Shown here: piece by piece, positions 1 through 8,300 of the stretch
Layout: each line of letters starts with the position of its first letter
Position numbering within the stretch: position 1 is the stretch's first letter
IMG/VR virus record: IMGVR_UViG_3300013127_000032
Location: 1-23,559 of that record
Strand: one strand, 5' to 3'
From: a virus
Length of the DNA: 23,559 bases
The notes under the pieces: model-generated
Databases searched by the model: none
Told to the model about the DNA's origin: nothing
Seen by the model: the letters and a program-made list of their open reading frames with translations, nothing else
Program-made: the position numbers and the translations under genes

Positions 1-975
1 AGTAAGAGCACCAACAAATCCACCAGTTGAAGTCGTAACTCCAGAAGCATTAATGTTTGTTGCATTCAATGAAGCAAAAGTAGAAACTCCAGAAGAGTTG
101 ACGTTTCCTGTTACGTTACCAGTGACATCTCCACTAAATGAAGTGGCAGTAATCGTACCAGCACTAAAGTTTCCAGATCCATCTCTAGCAACTACTGCAG
201 AATTGGTGTTATTGCTTGTTGCGTTAGAAGTAACAGTGAATGTAGCCGCACCACTTTGATTAGCACTAAACGTCTGAGATCCAGTTAATCCTACACCAGC
301 AACATTAAGAGTTAAAGTTCCATCACCAACAGTAATGGCATTGGTGGTAACTCCAGTAACAAGACCTTTAGCATTTACTGTGATGCTTGGGATTGCTGTA
401 GAAGAACCATAAGTGCCAACATTAGAGTTAACTGTTGCTAATGTTCCTATTCCTGTTACATTAGCAGCACCATCAAATGCTCCTGAAGTGTAAGCCAAAT
501 CTCCAGTGATTGCTACAGTTCTTCCAGTTGCAAGTTGAGTAGCAGAACTAGCTAAACCAGTTAAGTTTCCAGTGACATTGCCAGTTACGTTTCCAGTAAT
601 AGGACCACTAAATGATAATGCAGTAACAACACCAGTAGCATTTACTGTAGTTGCTTGTAAGTGAGCAGCAGTAGAAACACCAGTTGCGTTGATGTTACCA
701 GTAACACCTTTTGAGGCTGTTAGGATACCAGTAACGATTGCGTTTTGAGTAACAACTAAATCGTTCGTAGTTGATACTCCAGTAATTCTTGAGTTTGTTG
801 CTGTTGTTTCATCATATGATAAGTCACCAGTGACGTTTAGATCACCTAAAATACTAAGATCATCAAGCATGAAGACATTTGAGGCGAAAGTAGATACGCC
901 AACAAAGCTGGAAACACCAGCAATAACTTGTTGACCTGCTCCACCAAGTTTCGCCAGTTCTCTGGCTCTAGACAT
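1..975 (-). CDS. Tail-fibre-like repeat protein, C-terminus beyond window edge
   Basis: An open frame starts at ATG 975 (MSRARELAKLGG) and reads without a stop for 325 codons to the left edge, so the C-terminus is missing. The protein is low in charge and built from short repeats: GVSTF/GVSTAA, NATGV, TATSFSG and tandem GNVTG units (residues about 125-140 and again near 295). This is the composition of beta-structured shaft segments in T4-like cyanophage fibres. A CTAAATA late-type promoter lies 27-34 nt upstream of the start. The upstream neighbour (1010-2272) carries the same repeat family, so the two are probably paralogous fibre or adhesin subunits on the virion. The host receptor cannot be inferred. 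No enzymatic motif is visible. Certainty is high that it is coding and moderate for a fibre role. Confidence 0.85.
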   Translation of the reverse strand, partial: MSRARELAKLGGAGQQVIAGVSSFVGVSTFASNVFMLDDLSILGDLNVTGDLSYDETTATNSRITGVSTTNDLVVTQNAIVTGILTASKGVTGNINATGVSTAAHLQATTVNATGVVTALSFSGPITGNVTGNVTGNLTGLASSATQLATGRTVAITGDLAYTSGAFDGAANVTGIGTLATVNSNVGTYGSSTAIPSITVNAKGLVTGVTTNAITVGDGTLTLNVAGVGLTGSQTFSANQSGAATFTVTSNATSNNTNSAVVARDGSGNFSAGTITATSFSGDVTGNVTGNVNSSGVSTFASLNATNINASGVTTSTGGFVGALT

Positions 976-1001
976 ATTGGGTATATTTTATACTACAAGA
1001 G

Positions 1002-1009
1002 TATTTAGT
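1002..1009 (-). promoter_or_regulatory. T4-type late promoter (ACTAAATA)
   Basis: ACTAAATA on the minus strand starts 1 nt after the stop codon of the 420-aa fibre gene and ends 26 nt before the ATG of the left-edge fibre gene. It fits the N[A/C]TAAATA motif seen before other gene blocks in this window and resembles the T4 late consensus TATAAATA, read by the phage gp55-type sigma. The assignment rests on motif and position only. Confidence 0.55.
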
Positions 1010-2272
1010 TTATACTTCAGTTAGGTTGATTTTATATTTTTTACCAGTTCTATTATTGAGCATATAAAGATCATTTTCACCTTCTTGTAACGTCCAATTT
1101 CCCCAAGTTCCATCTACACTGTTTGCACTACCTTCATTACTAAAGTGCATGTCAGCAGAGTAAATATTTCCCCAACGCATTGCTGGACCACCAAGATCGA
1201 AAGAAGCATCTGCTGATGGTAAAATTGTATTTGATGTAACAATCCCAACAACAATATTTGGGGTTCCCGTTAGACCAGTTGCATTACCAGAAAATTGAGA
1301 TGCAGTTGCAACACCAGTAATGCTAATCGTATCACCTTTCAGTTGTTGAATTGTAGATAAACCACTTGGTGAGTGTATAGAAGTAACATGCAATATATTT
1401 GCAGTAGAAACACCACTAGAGAAGAAGTTGCCAACAAGATCACCAGTTATTGTACCCGTTACATTACCAGAAAAACTAGAAGCAGTGATGATGCCTGAAG
1501 CATTTACTGTAGATGCTTGTAAAAATGCAATAGTAGAAATGCCAGAAGAATCTATGCTTCCAGTAATTCCACTGTTGCCCAATACTAGTTCATTGATTGT
1601 TGTAATACCAGACACTAAAAGATGCCTACCAATGTTAGCATCCTGAGTTACTGTTAGTGATGTTCCTACCGTAGCAGCAGCACTTACATTGATTGTGGTC
1701 GCTTGTAAAAATGCAGCAGTAGAAACACCAGCAGCATTTATATTTCCAACAATTCCTGCAGATGCTGTAATAATGCCAGTTACGATAGCTCTATCAGTAA
1801 CTCTTAGTCCATTTGCAGTTGTGTAAGATAAGTTTGCACTGTCTTGCAGCGATCCAGATGTTCCAGCAACAACAACTCGTCCAGTAGTAAGATCAGAAAC
1901 TGCTGCAGAAGCAAATGTTGCTACTCCAGATGTATGTGTTATTTGTCCATTGAAAATAGAAAAACCAGTTACAAGTAAACGTTCTAAAATTCCAGTTGGT
2001 CTAATAGATGCAATCCCAGAAGAAGAACTGGTAAACGTCATTCCAGTGCCAACTCTAATCGTAGTGATACCAGTTAAAGTATTATTTTCAGAACCATCTT
2101 GAACATTTATTAATCCTTGAACTCCAGTCAAAGAAACTCCGCTACCAACAAATGAAGTTGCAGTCACAACCCCAGAAACTACAATTCCGTTTGTAACGCC
2201 GATACCATAAGGAAAAATAACCTTATCAGTATTAGTTCGGTTTACGACTGTATTTACGCGAAGCTTTGACAT
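1010..2272 (-). CDS. Tail-fibre-like repeat protein (420 aa)
   Basis: Residues 1-25 (MSKLRVNTVVNRTNTDKVIF) look like a fibre attachment segment. Residues about 30-330 are repeats of GVSTAAFLQATT, GISTIAFLQAST, GVVTATSF and NATGLTG type, with no enzymatic motif. The C-terminal 75 residues form a different module: SADASFDLGG, MRWGNIYSADMHFSNEG, then GTWGNWTLQEG and LYMLNNRTGKKYKI, a terminal domain often seen on cyanophage fibre proteins. The gene has a CATAAATA late promoter upstream and an AGGA Shine-Dalgarno 7 nt before the ATG. The next fibre gene downstream shares its GVSTAA repeats at both protein and DNA level. The inferred role is a fibre or baseplate-decorating adhesin. Confidence 0.85.
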   Translation of the reverse strand: MSKLRVNTVVNRTNTDKVIFPYGIGVTNGIVVSGVVTATSFVGSGVSLTGVQGLINVQDGSENNTLTGITTIRVGTGMTFTSSSSGIASIRPTGILERLLVTGFSIFNGQITHTSGVATFASAAVSDLTTGRVVVAGTSGSLQDSANLSYTTANGLRVTDRAIVTGIITASAGIVGNINAAGVSTAAFLQATTINVSAAATVGTSLTVTQDANIGRHLLVSGITTINELVLGNSGITGSIDSSGISTIAFLQASTVNASGIITASSFSGNVTGTITGDLVGNFFSSGVSTANILHVTSIHSPSGLSTIQQLKGDTISITGVATASQFSGNATGLTGTPNIVVGIVTSNTILPSADASFDLGGPAMRWGNIYSADMHFSNEGSANSVDGTWGNWTLQEGENDLYMLNNRTGKKYKINLTEV

Positions 2273-2306
2273 TATAAGTTCCTAAGGTTTTCTACTTTGC
2301 TTGTTT

Positions 2307-2314
2307 TATTTATG
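2307..2314 (-). promoter_or_regulatory. T4-type late promoter (CATAAATA)
   Basis: CATAAATA on the minus strand lies 34 nt upstream of the ATG of the 420-aa fibre gene, just past the stop of the 193-aa gene. It differs from T4 late TATAAATA only at the first base. It could give the fibre gene its own late transcript. Confidence 0.6.
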
Positions 2315-2315
2315 A

Positions 2316-2897
2316 TTACAGGCTACCGAGATTTAGGATATCTACTGTAAAAATTCTTCCATCACCAACAACTAATTCATCTCCTTCATTGAGAACCAAT
2401 GTTTCATAAATTGACCATGCACGTTCTGCATTTGGCATTGTCGATGCGTCAATTGTTATCGATCCTCCAAGACCAACTTCAGTGTTCAGATATTCAACAA
2501 TACCAGGATGTGATCCATCAACAACAGAACCAATACCAATTTGTTCTGGTGGAAGTTGGACAGTAACAGTAGCAACGCCAATGTTTAGACCAGATACAAC
2601 TTTTGTTGACTGTGTTACAGTAACAGCAGTACCAACAAAGTTCATAATAGTGATAGAACCAGCAAATCCTACTGGTGTCACACCTTCTTCTTCTACTGTG
2701 ATACCATCAACAGTTCCAGCTGGGGTAATTGGGTTCCAATATCTGTTTCCATTAGTATCAGAGTACAGAACAAAATTATTATTAGCAGGATTTCCTAAGT
2801 TAGGTTCTACCTGCTCTAGTCCAATAAAGGAATATCTATCCGTTGTTAGTCCAGAAGCAGTTGTTAGTCCTACTCTACCAGAAAGAAGTCTAGGCAT
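2316..2897 (-). CDS. Putative virion structural protein (193 aa)
   Basis: No named family is recognised with confidence. The N-terminus (MPRLLSGRVGLTTASGLTTDRY) and a beta-rich, low-charge body with runs such as GGSITID, GFAGSITIMNF and LNIGVATVTV resemble fibre-associated proteins of T4-like cyanophages. It contains an EVGLGGSI-type loop and ends in an Asp/Val-rich segment, DELVVGDGRIFTVDIL. Its ATG overlaps the stop of the 112-aa gene in TAATG, so the two are probably translated in a coupled way. With its position between two fibre genes, this suggests a baseplate or fibre accessory component. The function is otherwise unknown. Confidence 0.75.
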   Translation of the reverse strand: MPRLLSGRVGLTTASGLTTDRYSFIGLEQVEPNLGNPANNNFVLYSDTNGNRYWNPITPAGTVDGITVEEEGVTPVGFAGSITIMNFVGTAVTVTQSTKVVSGLNIGVATVTVQLPPEQIGIGSVVDGSHPGIVEYLNTEVGLGGSITIDASTMPNAERAWSIYETLVLNEGDELVVGDGRIFTVDILNLGSL

Positions 2898-3235
2898 TAC
2901 TTAGCGTTCTCCAATACACTAATAATACATTTCATCGTATTAGAAAAATCACCCCTTATTTTCAAAATATCACCAGTTTCAAGCACAAGTCTTCCATCAA
3001 TGAAAGACATTGCATCTTGATTAGGTATTCTTGCCAATTCAATAATTGGTGTATCAACACCATCTCTACTATGAAATGCAGTAAACTGAGTTACTGATGT
3101 TCCAGATCCTACGTTTGCAACGTTTCCATAAATGACAAGTGCTGCAACACCAGGAGGACATGTATAAATGCCGACTGCTGATGTATTCAGCGTATGTGTA
3201 ATTGTCTTGAACCTGTTTAGTGGAATTGCAGCCAT
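2897..3235 (-). CDS. Small putative virion protein (112 aa)
   Basis: A compact, beta-rich protein with no signal peptide or membrane segment. It starts MAAIPLNRFKTITHTLNT and contains YTCPPGVAALVIYGNVANVG and a C-terminal KIRGDFSNTMKCIISVLE. That pattern resembles small jelly-roll-like virion accessory proteins, but I do not recognise the family. It begins 3 nt after the stop of the 677-aa protein and its own stop shares a base with the next start (TAATG), so it belongs to the 677-112-193 transcription unit. Co-expression with fibre proteins suggests a structural role, which is inference. Confidence 0.7.
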   Translation of the reverse strand: MAAIPLNRFKTITHTLNTSAVGIYTCPPGVAALVIYGNVANVGSGTSVTQFTAFHSRDGVDTPIIELARIPNQDAMSFIDGRLVLETGDILKIRGDFSNTMKCIISVLENAK

Positions 3236-3238
3236 TGT

Positions 3239-5272
3239 TTATCCTTGTCCTAATGCGACAATAAGTGGTGTTAGAATTGCTTGAATACTTTTATTGAAAG
3301 CATCCCCAGTGATTGTTCCAGTTTGCTGATTGATTGTAAATCCATCGCCAATTCTGAAATTGCCCTTTTCATCTGTTGATGTATAAACTACAATTCCACC
3401 ACTCTCAGAAACTACCATGTTTTCTGGAATTGATACTCCTCCAGCAGAAGGGAAAGCAGTAGCAATTGTAGTACCAGAACCAATGTATTCAAATGTATAT
3501 GAAGACGCTAAGATTAGTGATTGCTTAGCAAATGGAACTGTAGATCCAACTCCAATATTTGATGGTAGATTTTGATCAAGAGTAATCGTAGATACGCCAG
3601 CAGTGGGCGTTGTAGCACTATTTATAGTGAAATATGCTGGTCCAATTTCTGCAACCGCAGTAGCAGTTGCAAGTCCTACATTAGGCGCTGCAATAGTAAC
3701 AACTGGTGGTGTTCTATATTGATTGCCAGTAGAAACCAGATCAATCGCAGTCACTGAACCAAACCCACTGACAACTGCTACAGCTTCTGCAGTAATGCCA
3801 TTTAGTCCACTTGGCGATCCAACAGTAACTCTAGGAGGATTTGCAGAAGTATAACCAGCACCAGCGGATGTTACTCTAATTCTTCTAACCGTATTGAAGA
3901 GTTCCCCAATGTATAATACTTGTCCTGTAAATGGTCTTTCGGATCCTAGACCAGATACAACAATAACATTATCTTCTGCAATTGCAGCAGTAGTCAAAAT
4001 ACCAGTATAGCGAACTGTACCAATACCAGATGCAATCAATCCAATATTTCCAAATGAAGCATTGGAATTGTTCAAGTCACAAGATCCACCAGAGTAACAC
4101 GAAATTGCTTTATCACAGCAGATTGTGAAGATAGAAACTAACTGTGCGTATCCATCATTTGTAATAGAAACACCAATACCACCTTGATTGTATTGGGTGT
4201 AACTATCACAAACCATAGATTTGGTTCCTTCTGCATGGCGTCCATCAATCTTCATTCCGATACTATTTGGAACAAAGTTTGTGCAGTTTCTAATATATGG
4301 AGATTGAGTAATGATGCCAGTGTTTGATGCTGGATTGAATGCAATCATTGCACCAGTATTTGCTGCCCCAATGAATGACATGTTTTGTAGTAAATTACCA
4401 TTATCGACATAGAAAAGATCTTGTCCAATATTTGTTGGAATGATCTGAGTATTTCTTAGATCGTCTCCATCAATTGTAATATTTTTTGGAATAATGATTG
4501 GATTGTTTTCTGGATATACTCCACCAGTTATACGAATAACTTGTCCTGCTGTTGCAATACCACAGGCTGCTTTGACAGTTCTTTTTGCAGTTTCTGGAGA
4601 TCTTCCGTCATTACTATCATTACCAACTTGGGTTACAAAAATAATATTATATTCGGATGTTCCTGCACCAACCCATTTTAGTTCACCAAATTGATTGACA
4701 CCAAGAACAGAACCAGCAGCACCTACAGAACCAGTAGCATCTAAGAATGTTCCGCCAATCTGAACATATCCATTGTCACTATCATCTCTAGGGCGCTTTA
4801 CTTGGAATAAGTATTCTGGAACAGATGTGCCAATACCGACACGATCTGTTGTTGGATTATAATAAAGTTGATTAGCACCGCCAAACTTACCATCAGTTCT
4901 TCTATATTGAACTTGGAAGTCTGTTCCTGCAGCATTGACTTGAATTTCTGCAAGATCTGTCCAAGAAACAGCAGTACCAACAGATCTTAGAACTTGTCCA
5001 TTATTTCCTGCACTATTGTTTACATCATAAACTTCTTCATAAAACTGAACCGTTCCACGGAAATCAGCATCTCTTACTGGTTGTGTACTACCAATGCCAA
5101 TTTGTCCAGCAGCAACGATACCATCAAAGTTTGCGGTTAGAGCAACGTCTAACCCATATTGGGCATTAGTTTTACCTACACCAGTTCTATTATTATCGGC
5201 ATCTACAAAAAGAGCTTGATCTCCAACTTCAAGACCTTTTTCAACAGAAAATTTCTTATTGACAGATGCCAT
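3239..5272 (-). CDS. Beta-helix virion protein related to the 1808-aa protein
   Basis: The N-terminal 190 residues carry fibre-head motifs (TGVGKTNAQYGLDV, RVGIGTSVPEYLFQV). From about residue 210 a right-handed beta-helix, pectate-lyase-like segment follows: VGNDSNDGRSPETAKRTVKA, TIDGDDLRNTQIIP, then SMVCDSYTQYN at about 345 and SNASFG at about 405. Residues about 465-550 hold two GAGYT/GNQYR units of a Gly/Tyr module. Near 590 comes TFEYIGSG, then GGIVVYTSTDEKGNFRIG. The beta-helix and TFEY modules recur in the same order in the 1808-aa protein, so this is a shortened paralogue. AAGGAG lies 11 nt before the ATG and a GATAAATA promoter is just upstream. The likely role is a tailspike or baseplate adhesin; no depolymerase active site was identified. 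Confidence 0.8.
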   Translation of the reverse strand: MASVNKKFSVEKGLEVGDQALFVDADNNRTGVGKTNAQYGLDVALTANFDGIVAAGQIGIGSTQPVRDADFRGTVQFYEEVYDVNNSAGNNGQVLRSVGTAVSWTDLAEIQVNAAGTDFQVQYRRTDGKFGGANQLYYNPTTDRVGIGTSVPEYLFQVKRPRDDSDNGYVQIGGTFLDATGSVGAAGSVLGVNQFGELKWVGAGTSEYNIIFVTQVGNDSNDGRSPETAKRTVKAACGIATAGQVIRITGGVYPENNPIIIPKNITIDGDDLRNTQIIPTNIGQDLFYVDNGNLLQNMSFIGAANTGAMIAFNPASNTGIITQSPYIRNCTNFVPNSIGMKIDGRHAEGTKSMVCDSYTQYNQGGIGVSITNDGYAQLVSIFTICCDKAISCYSGGSCDLNNSNASFGNIGLIASGIGTVRYTGILTTAAIAEDNVIVVSGLGSERPFTGQVLYIGELFNTVRRIRVTSAGAGYTSANPPRVTVGSPSGLNGITAEAVAVVSGFGSVTAIDLVSTGNQYRTPPVVTIAAPNVGLATATAVAEIGPAYFTINSATTPTAGVSTITLDQNLPSNIGVGSTVPFAKQSLILASSYTFEYIGSGTTIATAFPSAGGVSIPENMVVSESGGIVVYTSTDEKGNFRIGDGFTINQQTGTITGDAFNKSIQAILTPLIVALGQG

Positions 5273-5298
5273 CTACTATTACACTCCTTCGTTATCAG

Positions 5299-5306
5299 TA
5301 TTTATC
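5299..5306 (-). promoter_or_regulatory. T4-type late promoter (GATAAATA)
   Basis: GATAAATA on the minus strand overlaps the TGA stop of the 1808-aa gene (5305-5307) and lies 26 nt upstream of the 677-aa start. It has seven of eight bases of the T4 late element. Confidence 0.55.
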
Positions 5307-8300
5307 AAAGAGTTCTCATAATATAAGCAAGAGCATAATATGGAGGTCTGTTTTCGTGTGATTGCCCACCACCAGTATTGTTTACATTAATGCCGTGGTT
5401 ATGTGTTCCATTATTGTTTATATTAATACCGTGGTTGTGTGTTCCATTATTGCCAATTGTTGTGGTTGTATTAACAGAGATGCCAGTAAATGCGGATGAA
5501 GTAGATGTAATTGGACCGTCAGCACCTGAGGTTGTTCCACCAACTCCATCCCCACCAAGATTTTCAGTAACAATATTAGGAGATAATCCATGCGCGTGGC
5601 TAGGATCAGAAACAGATGATGTTGAAGATGCAGTATGATTGTGATTGCCGTTGTTATCTGAAGATGCAGTATGATTGTGATTGCCGTTGTTATCTGAAGA
5701 TGCAGTATGATTGTGAGATGGTATCTGATCTGTTGTTAAGGTTACACTATTTGCACCACCAGTAGATCCTGGTGAATATGCAGATCCTGCGCCAACAATA
5801 AATCTATCTACTAAGTTTGGTGTTCCATTTGATCCATTACATAGTGCCCATCCAGTTGGAACGGAAGCAATGCTTCCAGACCACATAATAATACCACCAA
5901 TAGGAATTGTACCAAATCCTTCAAATTTATATGCAGTAGAAATTCCAGTTACATTGGTATTTCCAGTTGTTTTAGTATCACCAACAACTTGAGACTTATA
6001 TGCGTCATCAACAAAAGTTACACCAACTCCAACTTTATCAAAAACATAATGATCACTCGAACATTCTTGTGAAATCTTACCCCATCTTTTCCATGCACTT
6101 GCGATATTGGGTTCATTAGTTTTTACCCATCCAATATATCCACCGCGAGTGAATGATGTTCTGAATAAGATAGTATCATTAGCAGTGTTTGGACAACTAT
6201 CTCCACCCCTAATACCAACATAAACCGTTTGTCCAATATTACCAGTTCTATTTCCCGTTAAAGCAATATCTACAACTTCTGTGTTTCCTTTACTGTATAA
6301 GTTATTATTTACAGTAAGATCATCGATAGTCAATGATGTAATTATATTTCTAAAAATACCACCACCTTCACCAAATAGTCCTGCAGCACCAAGACCAGTT
6401 ACACTATTAATTTTACTTTTTCCGATATAAAAATCACCATTATCATTCATACCAGTATAAACAACTAGTCCACCTCTAGTTTGAATAGACTGTGAAAGTA
6501 GGACAGCATTTTCATCAAGAACTCTATCTTGAGTTTGCGGCATCGCAGTCGAATAGTTTCCAGGACCATATCCAAGATATTCAAATGTATGTCCTGATGC
6601 ACGAAGAATAGAATATCTTCTGTTTTCTATAGGAAGAACTTTTATTCTTCTAACTGCTACGTTAGCATCATGAGGAACTGCATTAGTTCCTAACATTCCT
6701 CTAAGGAAAGATGTACCAGTATTATTAGCAACTCTTACAATTTCATCTTCAATTAATAGATAATCACCACGCTTTAATAATGCAGTGCTGCTAATTCCAA
6801 TTGATGATGTTGTTGTTGTAATTCCAGAAGTTATTCTTCCTGTAAATCCACCGTAGATAGGAATTCCTCTGCCTTTACCACGAATTGATATTCCAGTTGC
6901 ATGTGCTGTAGCAACACCAGTAAACGTTGGAGCATCACTAGTACTTCCAATATTAACTAATAAAGAAGAACCATATCCTACACGTTCACTAATGAAGTGA
7001 GATCCATTGTAAATGGTAGAAAGTCCAGTACATCCAGAAATAACAATTTGATCGCCAGTTCTTAATCCAATATCAGATGATAGTAAAACGGTAGCAATTC
7101 CGCTTAATGCATCGTGTTTGATATTTACAATATTAGTCGAAACACCAACATGATAGACAAAACCACCTGTAGAAATTCCATTAACAGTTCCCGTATAATG
7201 AAGTGTCTTTGAGTTTGGTACACTGCTAATTCTGTAAAGACCATTATAGGATGTGCTGCCAACACCAACAACCTGAATTGCATCACCAACTCTGTTATCA
7301 ATAGTATTAACAGTAACCGTAGCATTTGTACCCGCTGCATAACGAGGTACACCAGCAATCGTTAATACATCGCCAACAGAATATCCAGATCCATGAACAA
7401 TGATTGATACATCTGTGATTATGCCAGAAGATGAAACAGTAACACTTGCTGTTGCTCCTTTTCCACTACCACCAGTTAATCTGATATTGTAATAATATTC
7501 TGTGCTACCACTATTTGTACCATAGTTAGTACCGCCAACAAGGGATCCTACACTTAGAATTCCATTTAAATTATGCTCTACTTCAGTATTAATAATTAAT
7601 GTCGATCCAGAAACTGATGCACCAGTAATCCCAATGCCAATACCAGTCTGTTCAAATAATGAAAATACTGCTTCTTTTGAAATACTATTAGAAGGATCAC
7701 TACTTTCTACTTGTCCAGGTAAGTCACGTAATGCATAGCTTGTGGTAGCATTAGGATCATCAATAGAATTATCTTTTCCAACAGCAGGAATGATATCGTT
7801 TAAGTTTTGTGAGAACCTATTCGATGCTGTTGAGAATGGAGATACTTCTGGTGTTTTTAAATATCCTAAAATTACTAAATCATAAATTCCATCTTGAATA
7901 TCTTTTTTGTATTTTTGTTTTTCAATTGTATTATAGATTTGGTATGAAGGTCCAAAATCTTTCTTGACAAAATATGGATTAAAAGTTCTACCAGATCCTA
8001 CAATTGATTGATCAAATAGTGTATATGGAGTATTTGTTGCAATAGTTGAAATTGAGCCTGGGTTTGTATTTAAACCGATCGTAAATGTCTTGCTATCTGT
8101 AATCGCAAGAACATTATATAATCCATTAAATCCAGAATTCTTTGTTCCTAAGGCATTATTAGAGCTCTTAAGTCTATTGATTTCTACTAAATGTCCTACT
8201 TTTAAAGCATGTGGATATTGTGTTGTAATAATACCAACATTAGACGCCCAAGTAGCATCAATAATATTTGTTTTTGTTCTTAAACTAGTTCCAGAAGTTA

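Noticed and set aside
2482-2904. A 140-codon plus-strand open frame
   Set aside because: It is fully antisense to the 193-aa gene, which has the better start, TAATG coupling and operon context.
5386-5716. CRISPR-like 36-bp repeats
   Set aside because: The repeats are directly tandem with no unique spacers and stay in frame, encoding HxH units of a fibre tip.
7125-7358. A 77-codon minus-strand open frame inside the giant fibre gene
   Set aside because: It is an out-of-frame shadow of the 1808-aa protein with Leu-rich low-complexity translation and no start signals.
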